A program made the translations under genes and the position numbers. Shown piece after piece: positions 48,170-63,129 of a stretch of 64,000 bases of DNA (positions are counted from its first letter, which is position 1; each line of letters starts with the position of its first letter). The notes beneath the pieces are model-generated. The model had not been told where the DNA came from, made no database searches, and worked only from the letters and a program-made list of their open reading frames with translations. The stretch comes from Caenorhabditis elegans (lineage: Eukaryota; Nematoda; Chromadorea; Rhabditida; Rhabditidae): positions 1,426,001-1,490,000 of the forward strand of contig NC_003284.9 of NCBI RefSeq assembly GCF_000002985.6. Reading direction: 5' to 3'.

Positions 48170-50290
48170 TTAGTGAAAAAATTTCCACATAGAATTTTCA
48201 ATTATTTCTGTATCAGAAATTCATTAAATTTTTGTCTCTATGTAAATAAGTTTTTCATGTGATCTTCTCATACTTTCTAGAATTTTTTAAAGGTGCTTTT
48301 CCTTGTAGGCACAAAAAAAAAAGAAACAAAATTTCCACCCCATTGGAAACAAACTAATATAAATTTTTCAGTGACACGTGGCAAAAACTCATCGTGTACC
48401 ATGTTGTATGCTGAACAAACAAGACATGAAACTTTGCAAATTGGATGATTTTTTTCAAATGGTCTTTTTTCTGTGTGAATCTATCTTGCAAACTTTGATT
48501 TTTGAAACTTCCCCTCTTCTCTCGAATTTATTATTTTAAAGAATTGCAGGAGTCTTTTCTTTTTTTTTCTTTTAGCATATATAATTAGCATCTTAATGGT
48601 GGGAGCTGCGTAGTGAATAACAACTTTTTCGGATTCGATTTTATATATATATATATATTGTTTTAATTTAGCATAGAAAAATCAAACTATTAAGAAAACT
48701 TTATGCTTTCGTTAAGTTTTGTGAAGCTAAATAGGCCAGTTTATCAACTTTTTCAAATAAAATTGACAATTCAAACTATAGGCAAAGCTATCTATAATAT
48801 AGTTAAGTAAGGTTCTATAATGTCCATGGAAATGTATAATTTTTTTGTCTAATATTAAAGCTACAAATAGTGCTTTTAGGACGTTAGTTTATCAACTTTT
48901 TTTTCATAAATTAATTTCAAATTTAAATAATATACCACACACTATAGTTGAATAAGATTGGAAATAGCTCGTGGAAATTATCATTTAAATATTTTGTATA
49001 AAATTGGAGCTGAAAATGTTATAAATAAGCTAAATAAAATCAATATGGAAACATTTTATTTAATTTTTAAATGAAATTGAGGTTAAAAGTGATATTATTT
49101 ATCAAATTTGTTTTTAAAATGGGTATTTTAAATATCATAAAAATCTATTAGAATAATACTTTTTAAAAAATCCGTTAATTAGCTTTACTATTAGGGTTAA
49201 GCTTAGGATTAGGCTTAGAACTACGTTTGAGCTAAAACATACGTTAGGCTTAGATTCAGGCTTGGGCTTAGGCTTAGGCTCACGTTTAAGCTAGTTTTCA
49301 ACTACAGACAAAATAAAAAATACAATAGTTAAATAAGACAAAAATCAACATGACTTATTCAACATTTTATTCAATTTTTTATATGAAATTGTGGCTAAAA
49401 TGGTTTTTTAGTTTATCCCTCAAAACGGGGAATGTTAAAGTTCATAAAAATCCATTAGATCATCACTTTTCGAAAAATCTGTTAATTAGGACTAGGCTCA
49501 GGCCTAGGTTTAAGATTAGGATTGGGCTTAGGCTTAGGTTCGCGCCGGGGCTCTGAGATTTTTGGAAACCGGCAATTGCCGAAGTTACCCTAAAAAGTTT
49601 TAGCAATCGGCATGAATTTTCGGCAACCAGGTTTCAAAGTAGTTTTGTTGAAATTATATTTTTGAGCGTTTTGGAAAAAAGTATGGTCGTTTTTTTTTCG
49701 TTTACAGTGAAATTTTTGCATTTTTCAGGCTCCCTGAAAGCTTTTTTCTGAGCTACAAAATGTTTGACATTGATATCGGCAGTTGCCGAAGTTGCCGAAA
49801 ATAAGTTCGGCAGTTGGCGAAGTTGCCGAACTGTAAAAATTTCAGCAGCCGGCAATTGCCGAAGTTGCCCACTTGTAAAAATTTCAGCAGCCGGCAACTT
49901 TGGTTGCCAACACATCGGCAACTTTTCGGCAACCGGCAATTTAGTTGCCGGTTTGCCGCACAGCCCTGGTTCACGCCCAGAAACTGAAAAGAGTATTGGC
50001 CAGATTTTTTGCTCATTTTCTCCTTAATTTTTTTAAAATTATTTTATTGTTTACCGAGAAACGCGAAAAACTCTTTTTCTCCTTTTTTCTTCACCGCCCC
50101 GTCTCCCATTGTTCAAATTTGCGTCATGTTAAATTGCAGATTTCGTGACATTTGCCATGATTTGAGTTGCGCGCGGGAGGCCCTTGTTTTGACTCCCGCA
50201 CAAACGCGCGCACATTATCCATCGAGACAGTGCCCCACCGCTGTGTTTTTCTCCGCGTCTCTCGTGCGGCAGCGGACACGCCTCCCCACC
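48170..50290. other. Repeat-dense upstream region of acly-1
   Basis: 48790-49545 holds three or more degenerate units, two of which end in CATAAAAATC(T/C)ATTAGA...CCGTTAATTAG followed by TTAGGC telomeric runs. 49560-49968 is a CGGCAA(C/T)TTGCCG minisatellite in which the unit is mostly GCCGAAGTTGCCGA. No gene is seen. Confidence 0.6.
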
Positions 50291-50310
50291 GCAAAGTGGG
50301 TATATAAGGA
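50160..50310 (+). promoter_or_regulatory. GC-rich promoter with TATA box, probably of acly-1
   Basis: GGGCGTGTCC-like and CGCGCGGGAGGC blocks are followed by GTGGGTATATAAGGAGAGG, a strong TATA box at 50301-50308. The nearest plus-strand start codon of a real gene is acly-1 at 53572, so a long outron or non-coding 5' exon would be needed. A different, undetected transcript cannot be excluded. Confidence 0.5.
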
Positions 50311-50349
50311 GAGGATTTTCTCATTTTTTCCCCATTTTGTTCATTAGAC

Positions 50350-53300
50350 TCTCACAATTTTTTTAAAAATTTTTTCCTTCATTTCGTTCACGCCGAAAAG
50401 CATTTTTCGTAGTTGTAAAAACTCCTCATTTTCTGTAATTTTCGCCGCTTACACTCACTTTTCAGTGTTCAGTTTTTTTCTTCAAAACGCATTATCCAGA
50501 TTGAATTCTTCCCACTTCCTTTCTCTTCCTCCCACTTAGATTCTTCTAGTTTTCGCTATGCTTTGTCTAGTGCAGTTCGCTGCTTTCTGACTGACAAATC
50601 GCGTTTGGAAGACAACATTTTCCGGCGGCAGAGCTTTTTGGAATCGGTTTTTTTTTAGTTTTGAAAATTTTTGTTCGGCTCCTGAGAATTATAGTTTAGT
50701 CTGGGTCATTGATTTTTAAAGATTTTTGTCCCGATTTTGCCGAATTTTGCAAATGACTGATCATGATTGATATAAATTTTAGAACAGAAAATAATGAAAA
50801 ATCCAGTAAACCATGTGTTTATCTCGATTCTTTCCACTTTACAACGACAAATTTAAACTAAATTTCCACAAAATTCCACCACCTAATTTTCTAGCAAGAT
50901 TCACGTAAATGATGACAATTAATTGGCCTGGTGATTGTATAAAACCTGCTGAATTTTCAACATTTTCAGAAACTTTTCGATAAATTTTGCGTTTCGAATA
51001 ATTTTATTTTAAGCTTGAACTTGAATGTAGTACGTTAATTTCTAAAAGCTCTCGTTTTTCTGAAAAACATGGTGCACACAACATCGGAGGCTAATTTTAA
51101 TTTTAAATTCAAAATTTCCCTATTTTGAATAATTTGTTATAGGCTTTGGAGTTACAAATGTTTTTTGAAAAGAAAATTTTTATATAAAAGCTTTCCACAA
51201 ATTTACCCAAAAGTTATTCGTTTTTGAACGTGATTTTTTTTAAACAAATTCTCGTAAAATTAATACAATTTTCTTTTTTTTTTCATTTTGAAAACTCCTA
51301 AAATATCTATAAAAATCTTGCTACCCAGTTCCACTACCCCAAATCTTTTCCTCTTTTCCTCCGTTTTCTTCCACGCCAGTTTTATCCATTTCGTCCATGA
51401 CCTCAATACGTTGGCCTCCTCCTCCTTCGCCTCCTTTTCCTCTTCTGACCGTCCTCTCTCGAATCCTTATCCATTTTCCGTCTACCCAGAAAGTGTACCC
51501 GACAAGAACGTTTTCGGGATTTTTTTCTTGATTTTTAGCTACTATTGTAGTCTAAGTAGTAGGCTAAAAACATGCCAAAAAACTTAAAATGTTTGGATTT
51601 TTGAAGAAAAAAAAAAGAAATATTGATGTAAAGTTTTGTATTTTCGAATGATTTTTTTTACCATCAGTTTCAACAAAAATAACACTAAATTTTAAGACGC
51701 AAAAATCATCCCCATATAGATTTTCCAATTCCAAAAATTTTGGTATTTTTCACAGACTCTTTTTCAAAAAGGTTTCGAAAGTTTCGGCATGTTTTTTTTT
51801 TAATTTTCAGAAAGTTAGGCAATTTATTATAATTAAAAAAGAAACATTTCAAAACTTTTGGCATTTTTTTTCGAAATTTTTTAGAAACGTTCGAAATTTT
51901 GGCAGACTTTCAAAATTTTGGCAAAAAAATTTAAATTTTAAATATACAAACAACCAATTTTTTTCCAATTCTCAAGTAGGATTTTGTAGCCGCCTTCTCC
52001 ATTGATCACTGTCGTTCGGGTACATCCGTATCTCTCCAAATTTATTTTCCTTATCAGTCGTTATCAATTTATCTTCAGCATGTTGTGATAAGAATTCGAA
52101 TCGCACCATATTTTCGGGTGAACCTCAGCGAGAAAAAAAGTGGGAACACCACGAGAAACGCACATGTTTTCGTTTTTGCACAAGTTTTTAGCGGCATTTT
52201 CTAAAATACGGTGATAAGGAGATAGGTGATACACGTGTAGCTAACAGACCATCACACCATCTTAAGACTGACCACTCCTATAAATGAGTGGTGGAAAGGT
52301 CAGGAGCCTAGAAAGTAACTGATAATATGTAGTTTTTTTTGTAAAACAGGAAAAGCTGATGCAATTTTAAACTAGACTTTTGCATTGAAAATAGATTAGT
52401 TCAGTTAGAAATTTACTAAAAAAATCCAAAATCCAAAATCGTTCAGAAATATTTATTTTCGATATTACTTAATAGAATTTTTTGCACAGATGAAAAATGT
52501 TTGCACTGACAAAAAATGTTTGCACTGACCATTATAATTTTTGCACTGACCATTTTTTTTTGCACTGACCACAATAATTTCCTTTGTTTATAACTTTTAT
52601 AAGTGATCCTTTCCTAAGCCAATGCTTTAACCCGTCCACTTTCTTCAGAAACTTAAGAAAACTTTTTTCCCTACCCGCCAAGCCCCGAAAAATATTCTCC
52701 ATTCTGAATATTCAATTGCTTCTCTTCCTTTTCTCCAACACAGAACGTCACGTTTTTCTTCTTTTTAGTCGTTTTTTTTCTTCCTTTTTTAAAAAAAGAA
52801 GCCCCCGCAACTCTTTTCTTTTTGGAAAAAACGGGGATAGATGGGATGGAGAAAACGGAGAGCGAGAAGCTAAAGTTGAATCCCAAAAGGTTTCTGATTT
52901 CCATGCCGCTTTTCTCGCATTTCTCCGTTTGGTCTTGTTTTCTTAGACTGAGAAAACAAAAATAAAATGGAAAATCACGTTTTCTAAGTTTTTTGTTGGA
53001 GCTCCTAGATCTAAGCATGAGCCTAATCCTAAGCCTAAACCTATGCCAAAGCCTTAGCCTCAGCCTGAGCCTAATCCTAAGCCTAAATCTATGCCTAAGC
53101 TTAACACCTAAGACAGACCCATTTTAAAAATCCAAACACAAAACTCTTCCAGTGTTTTGCACTTTCCCGAGCTAATTTTCTTCTATTTTTTTGAATTTTT
53201 TGGTTAGTGCCCTTTTGTGAATGCACTTTTGCTCAAAAATTGGTATAAAAGAGACATTCGTTTTCGAACACTTTGTGTAATTGTTTCAAAAATCTGATGC

Positions 53301-53571
53301 AAAAATATTAATAACTTAACATTGCGAAATCCGGAGAAGCTAGAGACGCAGACTTCGCGGAGCAGAAAAACGTGTTGTTTACTCAAATTTCCTTTGACCG
53401 CCTGCGTTCGCCTCAAAACACTTATTCCTCTCTTGTTTTTTTCTGAGTTCCTTTTTTCCTTCTTGTGGAATTTTTTTTAATTTTTTATGCTACGTGGCAT
53501 ACGCTTTTTAGTATTCCCTCCTAATTCTGAATTTCTTTCAGGTAACTCGTTCTCTTTGGAACAAGTGAACA
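50350..53571. other. Outron/5' region of acly-1, no coding exon seen
   Basis: The 3.2 kb between the TATA box and the acly-1 ATG contain pyrimidine-rich stretches (51290-51490 CTTTTCCTCC type), a cluster of TTGCACTGACC repeats at 52490-52572, an inverted telomeric repeat at 53015-53112 and one CATGGTGCA copy at 51068. TTTCTTTCAG ends at 53541, 30 nt before the start codon, as expected for a trans-splice site. Confidence 0.5.
52490..52572 (+). repeat. TTGCACTGACC repeat cluster
   Basis: Five copies of TTTGCACTGAC(C) spaced 15-20 bp apart by A/T runs. Similar clusters are at 60080-60220 (plus) and 63538-63605 (inverted, GGTCAGTGCAAACA). Confidence 0.85.
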
Positions 53572-56500
53572 ATGTCGGCGAAGGCTGTGAGCGAGTTATC
53601 TGGAAAAGAAGTGAGTGCAAATTTCCAACTGGAAAAAAAAATTTTAATTTAAAAATAGAATGATCCCACCAAACTTCTTGCAATTTGACATTTTTAACAA
53701 ATTCTCAACAAAACAATCTAAATTTTATTCCAGGTTCTCTACAAATACTTCGAGCCAAGCGGACTCCTCTCAGCTCCACATGCGTTTCACGTGAAGGCTG
53801 GCGAAAATTTTGACGAAATTGCAAACAAGTACGAGTGGCTCGCACGTGATAACAAGGGAGTCATCAAGCCCGACCAGTTGATCAAAAGACGTGGAAAGCT
53901 GGGTTTGGTCAAGATTGGAACACCACAAGAGTTGAAGGCATGGTTCGAGAAAACTGGTGACAGTTATGTGAGAGTTGGTCAAACCGAGGGACGGCTTCAC
54001 ACTTTTATTGTCGAGCCATTTTGTGCACACACTGAAAAGGATGAGATGTACATTGCGATCTACAGTGAGAGATTTCGTGACGTCATCATGTTCTATGAGC
54101 AAGGAGGTGTAGATATTGGAGATGTTGAGGAAAAGGTTAGTTTCCCGGAAATTTTTTTTTGGATTCAAATTGCTCCGCAGTTATCATTTTTGTAAAATAG
54201 GATCATTTTCATTTAAAAAAACTCAACCTTTGCAATTTCCCAATTACTGAGAGTATTTCCAGGCTCGCACTGTATCCGTCCCCGTCCAGCTCAACGAGAA
54301 TGCCATGACCCCCTCGGATGAAGAGCTCACCACCCTCCTGGGCCCACTCAAGGACAGTGACATTGTCAGAAGATTTGTGGTAGAGCTCTACAAAGCCTAC
54401 AAGGACCTACATTTCACGTATCTCGAGATTAATCCATTTGTCCTTTTGAACAACCAGATTCATGTTTTGGATTTGGCAGCTAGGCTTGATGAAACCGCCA
54501 ATTTCTTGTGCGCAGACAAGTGGAAGAGCCGTCTGACACCATATGGAGGACCGAACCACGTGGAGTTCCCAGCTCCGTTTGGACGTGATTTGACGTCAGA
54601 GGAGCAGTACATTTCGGAGATGGATGCGAAGACGGGAGCTTCCTTGAAGCTGACGATTTTGAACAGAAAGGGAAGAGTTTGGACGATGGTGGCTGGTGGT
54701 GGAGCTTCAGTTGTGTTTACGTGAGTCTAAAATATAGAATTTAAAGTCTAGCCATATTTGTTTCAGCGACACTGTCTGTGACCTCGGTGGAGCATCAGAA
54801 CTCGCCAACTACGGAGAATACTCTGGAGACCCGTCTGAATCGCAAACCTATGAATACGCAAAGACACTCCTCTCCGTGATGACCGAAGGTACTCCGAGAC
54901 CTGATGGAAAAGTCCTCATCATCGGAGGATCCATCGCCAACTTCACAAATGTTGCTAAAACTTTTGGTGGAATCGTCAGAGCCTTTGAAACGTTTGTCTC
55001 AAAGCTCAAAGAGCACAAGGTGACAATTTTCGTGCGTCGCGGAGGCCCAAACTACCAGGAGGGACTCAGAAGAATCAAGGATGCTGCGACAAAGTTGGAG
55101 CTGCCAATTCATGTATTCGGACCTGAGACTCATATGACGGCGATTGTTGGAGCAGCGCTCGGAGTGAAGCCAATGCCAACAGTTCCGACAGCTCCACAGA
55201 CTACCGGACAGTTTTTGTTGAGCCCTGAGAGAAATGTAGGTTTTTAGGACCAAAAACTAGCTACGTTGGTGCGAGGTGTCATGCTGTTTCATTACGGTTT
55301 GATCTGCAAAAAAGTGCGGGAATTTTTTTCCCGAAAAAATGGGACGTCAGCAAGCTTTGAGTCATGCGAATCCAGTTGAGAAGTATGCGTCTAAATTCCC
55401 GCCATTTTCGTAGATCTACGTAGATCAAATTGAAATGGGACACTTTGACACCACGTTTGTTGGTGCGAAGCGGGAAACATAGGCCAGCCACAAGCGGGCT
55501 CACTTAGGGCCTAGTGAAAAATCGAAAATGCCCTGTGCATTCAGATCTAGTGAACTTGAAGAATCCATTTTTCTACAATTCAAATCTATCATTTTTCAGA
55601 CCGGAGGCACTGAGAGAGCTCCACCTTCGCCAGCAGCCAACGCCACTCCAACTGAGCACCCACTCACCACTGCCCAACAGAACAAACTGAAAAGCTTCCG
55701 TGGACTCTTCGAGGACGACACCAAGGCCATCATCTGGGGACAACAGGCTAAGGCTATTCAAGGAATGCTGGACTTTGACTATGTCTGCAGAAGAAGCTCC
55801 CCGTCGGTTGTCGCGTCCACCTACCCGTTCACTGGGGACAACAAGCAGAAGTACTACTTTGGGCAAAAGGAAATTCTCATTCCAGCCTATAAGTCGATGG
55901 CGAAGGCTTTTGCAACTCATCCGGATGCTTCTATCATGGTCACTTTTGCCTCGATGAGATCTGTATTTGAGACTGTTCTCGAGGCGCTCGAGTTCCCACA
56001 AATCAAGGTTATTGCGATCATTGCTGAAGGTGTCCCTGAGAATCAGACTAGAAAGCTGTTGAAGGTAAAGTTTTCCCCCACCGGAAATAGAAGTATTCTG
56101 ATTCTAATTATGCTTGTTTTCAGATTGCTCATGACCGTGGAGTCACCCTTGTTGGGCCAGCCACCGTCGGAGGTATCAAGCCGGGATGCTTTAAGATTGG
56201 AAACACCGGTGGAATGATGGACAACATCCTTGCCTCAAAGCTCTACCGCCCTGGAAGTGTCGCCTATGTATCTCGCTCCGGAGGAATGTCCAATGAGCTT
56301 AACAATATCATTTCACAAAACACTAACGGAGTCTATGAAGGTATTGCAATTGGAGGTGACCGCTATCCGGGAAGCACGTACACTGATCACGTGATTCGCT
56401 ATCAAAATGATGATCGTGTGAAGATGATTGTTCTTCTCGGTGAGGTCGGTGGAGTTGAAGAGTACAAAATTGTGGATCTCCTCAAGCAGAAGAAGGTGAC

Positions 56501-58176
56501 AAAGCCATTGGTCGCATGGTGCATCGGAACCTGTGCAGATCACATCACATCGGAGGTTCAATTCGGTCACGCTGGAGCATCTGCAAATGCTCTCGGAGAA
56601 ACCGCTGCCTGCAAAAATGCTGCTCTCCGTGCTTCAGGTGCCCTTGTCCCCGAGTCATTTGACGATCTTGGCAACAAAATCCGTCAGACGTACGACGAAC
56701 TTGTCAGCCAACAAATCATCGTTCCACAGCCAGAAGTTCCACCTCCAGCGGTGCCGATGGATTACGCGTGGGCTCGTGAACTGGGACTCATTAGAAAACC
56801 AGCTTCCTTCATGACCTCAATTTGTGATGAGAGAGGAGAAGAGTTGAACTATGCGGGAGTACCGATTACAAAGGTTTTGGAGTCGGATATGGGAATCGGT
56901 GGAGTGTTGGGATTGTTGTGGTTCCAGGTGGGAATTGAGACCTGTTTTCAGCACCACTAATAATACATTTCAGAAGCGTCTCCCACCACATGCCAACAAA
57001 TTTATCGAGATCTGCTTGATGCTCACCGCCGATCACGGACCAGCTGTGTCGGGAGCCCATAACACTATTGTGTGTGCTCGTGCTGGAAAAGATCTGATCT
57101 CTTCGCTCACGTCTGGTCTACTCACCATTGGTGATCGCTTCGGAGGTGCCCTCGATGGAGCCGCTCGTCAGTTCTCTGAGGCTTTTGATCAAGGATGGTC
57201 GGCGAATCAGTTTGTCAGCGAGATGAGAAAGAAGGGAAAGCATATTATGGGAATTGGACATCGTGTGAAGAGTGTAAGTGTAGAGACTAAAATGGTTTTG
57301 AGTACCCTTACAAATGTCTCACTGTAGTTACTGTAGTAGTGTACTACAGTGATTCATTTTAGAAACATAGTGTCCCATCTCGGTTTGATCTCTGAGAATT
57401 GCGGGAACAACGTGCCCAGGAAATTTTACCATTACGTGGTGTCAAGTTGTCTTGATCTACAAAACATGCGGAAAATTTGGGTCCAAAAAAAATGTGACGT
57501 CAGCACGTTTTTCTCAACTCCCGCATTTTTTGTAGATCTACGTAGATCAAACTAAAATGGGACACTCTGACGTGTACCATCAAACCGAGACGTGATACTC
57601 TGACACCCACCAAGTGTCAGTATTGTCAGAATTAGCGTAATCCAAGTCGGTACTCTAAATAGAACGTCTAATACCGAAGAGCTCAAATATTGTCAATTTC
57701 CAGATCAACAACCCTGACAAACGTGTGGAGATTCTGAAAAGATTTGCCATGGACAAGAAGGAGTTTGCCCAGGAGACGCCGTTGTTCGAGTATGCTCTTG
57801 AGGTCGAGAAGATCACGACCGCCAAAAAACCGAACCTCATTCTCAACGTGGACGGAGCGATTGCGATCTTATTCGTCGATATCCTTCGCCACAGTGGCAT
57901 GTTCACCAAGCAGGAGGCCGAGGAGACAATCGAGATTGGATCGCTCAATGGGCTTTTCGTTTTGGGTAGATCTATTGGATTTATCGGTCACTACTTGGAT
58001 CAGTCGCGTCTGAAGCAGGGATTGTACCGTCATCCATGGGATGATATTTCCTACATTATGCCGGAGAGCAACTTGGTAAAGTTTTGAATATAAATTGCTT
58101 AAGGTTTTACGCACTGACCAAGTTTCAAAAAAATTCATATCTAATTTCAATGATAATTATGAACAATTTTCAGTAA
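53572..58176 (+). CDS. acly-1: ATP-citrate lyase
   Basis: Nine exons (53572-53610, 53734-54135, 54263-54720, 54767-55235, 55600-56064, 56124-56927, 56974-57273, 57704-58075, 58174-58176) join in frame to 1103 residues, the usual animal length. The N-terminal ATP-grasp/succinyl-CoA-synthetase-like half includes [10 protein letters not shown]; the CoA-ligase part has the phosphohistidine motif FGHAGA, with His at residue 760 exactly as in the human enzyme. The C-terminal citrate-synthase-like domain has [12 protein letters not shown], with His at residue 900, also as in human. The enzyme cleaves cytosolic citrate with ATP and CoA to acetyl-CoA and oxaloacetate, feeding lipid synthesis and acetylation. 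The last exon contributes only the TAA stop. Introns 4 and 7 each carry a GTAGATC palindromic repeat. The start has a trans-splice acceptor 30 nt upstream; AATAAA is at 58430. I recall the gene as D1005.1. Confidence 0.98.
55264..55500. repeat. GTAGATC palindromic repeat, copy 2 (acly-1 intron 4)
   Basis: Blocks GGTTTGATCTGC, GTGCGGGAAT, GGGACGTCAGCA, TAAATTCCCGCC, CGTAGATCTACGTAGATCAA and ATGGGACACTTTGACACCACG follow in the order of the other copies. The two halves are roughly inverted, around the GACGTC region. Confidence 0.85.
57355..57605. repeat. GTAGATC palindromic repeat, copy 3 (acly-1 intron 7)
   Basis: TCTCGGTTTGATCTCTGAGA, ACGTGGTGTCAAGTTGTC, TGTGACGTCAGCACG, CTCCCGCATTTTTTGTAGAT and CTACGTAGATCAAACTAAAA are present. 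Two nested copies may be fused here, because the GTGTCA border occurs twice. A further copy starts at 63950 and runs off the window. Confidence 0.85.
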
Positions 58177-58899
58177 ATTCCGCAACCCTTCAACATTCTC
58201 CTGGACCAAGCAACTGAAGCATTCCAATTTTTTCTAATCACTGTACCCTAAAAGTCCCCTATCTCCCCCCAACCAAGCAATAATTTCACAAGGTTTTTTT
58301 TCTCAACTTGTTCATTAATTTATTTCCCGTACTCTACTCTCAACTTTAATATTGCACCCCATGAGCTTTACTTTTTAGCTTACAAAAATGTATTTTTCTT
58401 GAATTTGATGATATTTATTCAGCTTAGACAATAAAGCATGGTATAGTATGGAATTTTCTGGAACTTAAGAAATGCTAAGCCAAAAAAATTTAGCACGGGC
58501 CTTTTTTTTTAGCTTTCTTTTGTGTTCAAAAACTTATATAACTAAAAAAAGGTTTAAAATACAGGTTTTTACCCAAAAATTTCGGCCGAAATATGTATTT
58601 TTAGATTGTTTTAATGAAAAAAAAACTCTTATTTTTTAAATGAAAAAACCATCTCAATCGCAATTTCTTGAGTTTTGAACCTAGTACAAAAATGAACCGA
58701 AACACTTTCCAACGGTAATTTTAGGGGTTCAGAGCTGAATTCTGTCCCTGAAATTTTTGTGGTGACCTAGTCTTAACATAGGCCTTAAACAGGCCTCATC
58801 TGGAAATTGGATTTTCAGGCTTAAAAATTATGGAAAGGTTTAAACGAGAGGCTCTGAAAATTGACTTTTTATTTTGTCAATTTTTTATTATTTAAATTT
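58177..58899. other. Convergent 3' regions of acly-1 and the Ly6-like gene
   Basis: AATAAA at 58430 fits acly-1 transcript ends. 58440-58890 is AT-rich with no gene signal. Confidence 0.5.
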
Positions 58900-59794
58900 T
58901 CAAAATAGGAAAAAGAACATGCAAAAAACATATATTGCTGAAAAAGTAGTAAAGCTCTGTCCTGATAAATTGCAGAAATCGTAATTACAGCAACACGCTT
59001 TAACATCAACATCACCAAGCTTTTCCTTTTGACAGCTCACTCCGTTGGTCTGAAACTTATTATATTTTTTGTAGACCTCTCAGCAGTTTTGAAAACGCTT
59101 TTGGCTTGAATTTTTACTAAAGTTAGCTAAGATCAAATGAGCAAAATTACTTAACCAACGCTGAACACATTTGAAAACTCAAAATAATATGTGCTATTAA
59201 AAACTTACATCACAATTTGTAATAGACACTGTCGGATCGGGACACGTTCCATTGAACACTGTGAAATAAGATGCTTGCTCAGAAAGCGTCAAACAATAAA
59301 GGCCATTGCAGGTGATAGCTGTCTGAAATTTCATTGTTATAGTTATGATTGAAAGGTTGGAGCCCGTTTCAGTTTTCTGGTGGCACTTGTTTCAGTTTAA
59401 GCCTTGTTCAAGCCGGGGACCAAGGCCTATAATCCAGTCCTCTAATGCTCCACTTCCAGATTAAGGCTGGATAGATTTAGGGGAGCTTGAACTTGTGATT
59501 TATGAATTGGTAGAGGTCCCTCTCAAAATTGAATAAAAAGAGTAATGAAGTAAACGTTTTTTTCAACAATTGCACTGACCAACAACAACTCAATTTAGTT
59601 AATACATTTTTTATAGTAATATAAATGTTCAAAATTAATTATTTTTTCAAACAACTTTTCATTTTCCTTACCTTACCGACTGTATGCGTCTTGCCTTCAT
59701 AATCCATTTGTGAAAATGCCCAGCACTGTATCGAAGCTACCGGTATAATAAAGGTAATAAAAATCGATATAAATAAGAAATAAGTAGGCATCAT
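58900..59794 (-). CDS. Secreted or GPI-linked Ly6/ET-module-like cysteine-rich protein
   Basis: Exons 59794-59672, 59322-59209 and 59049-58900 join in phase 0 to 128 residues. The N-terminus is a signal peptide (MMPTYFLFISIFITFIIPVA). The mature part has ten cysteines, including TCNGLYC and a CCCNYDFCN motif typical of the nematode ET module and of the three-finger Ly6 fold (CC..D.CN end). The last 17 residues (SAIYVFCMFFFLF) are hydrophobic, as in a GPI-attachment signal or a short membrane anchor. ET-module proteins are a large nematode surface/secreted family with mostly unknown roles. A second donor (GTAAGG at 59676) is possible but breaks the phase. It lies between acly-1 and the SDR gene, divergent from the latter. 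Confidence 0.85.
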
Positions 59795-60077
59795 AAAATT
59801 CAAAAGTGTGCAACTGTTGCTTTATCAGTGAAAAGCATTGGAAACTGTGCTTTCGTCATGTGAAATGCAAATTTTCAGGTTTTGTGATTTATTTTCAACT
59901 AGTACTTACTTATCAAATTGCGCACATTTGTATGAAATTGCATGCCATAATTGTTGATTTTCTGTCAAATATTTTTAAATTGGAATTTTAAGTTCAGTTT
60001 GAACTGCAAAACTAATTTCTGAATGTGTTCATTGCGCCGTAAACATTCAAACTATTTATGCAACTCGTTAACTTACC

Positions 60078-60220
60078 AAGTGCACTGACACCACTTTGCA
60101 CTGACCATTGACCATTTTGCATTGACCAATTTGCATTGGCCATTTTGCACTGACCAATTTGCACTGACCAATTTGCATTGGCCATTTTGCACTAACTAAT
60201 TTGCACTAAACAACTTGACA
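60078..60220 (+). repeat. TTGCACTGACCA tandem cluster
   Basis: Nine to ten units of TTTGCACTGACCA and the variant TTTGCATTGGCCA with about 15-bp spacing, between the divergent Ly6-like and SDR genes. Confidence 0.85.
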
Positions 60221-60574
60221 TTTTTTTTGTTGTTGAGCACATGTAATTTTTTGATAAAACGGCCTGAAAAAATCTTGAAGTCACACTATCATCGGGTGAT
60301 TCCGAGCTGTTCCCAATTCTCAAGTTTACAACTCCCGAAAACTTCACAAGTCACTAATCACACATCACTAGGTTCCTCCGAGGTCAAACTTTTCCCGTTG
60401 GAAAAGAGACAATTGAAGAGTGAGAGGTTGCATGACGTCATAGACAAACGTCCAAGTGTCTGTGACCTCTCATTTGCATGTACTGTCTTGTCGGGGAAGG
60501 TATATATTGATCATCTAGCGTTTGAAACAGCGCACCAGTGTCTCTGTAGTTTGGGCAACGAGCAGTCGGTAATT

Positions 60575-63129
<2,555 letters not shown>

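Noticed and set aside
52584-53018. ORFs of 120 and 115 codons on opposite strands
   Set aside because: Both are Phe/Ser/Lys-rich products of a pyrimidine-rich upstream region of acly-1; no conserved motif.
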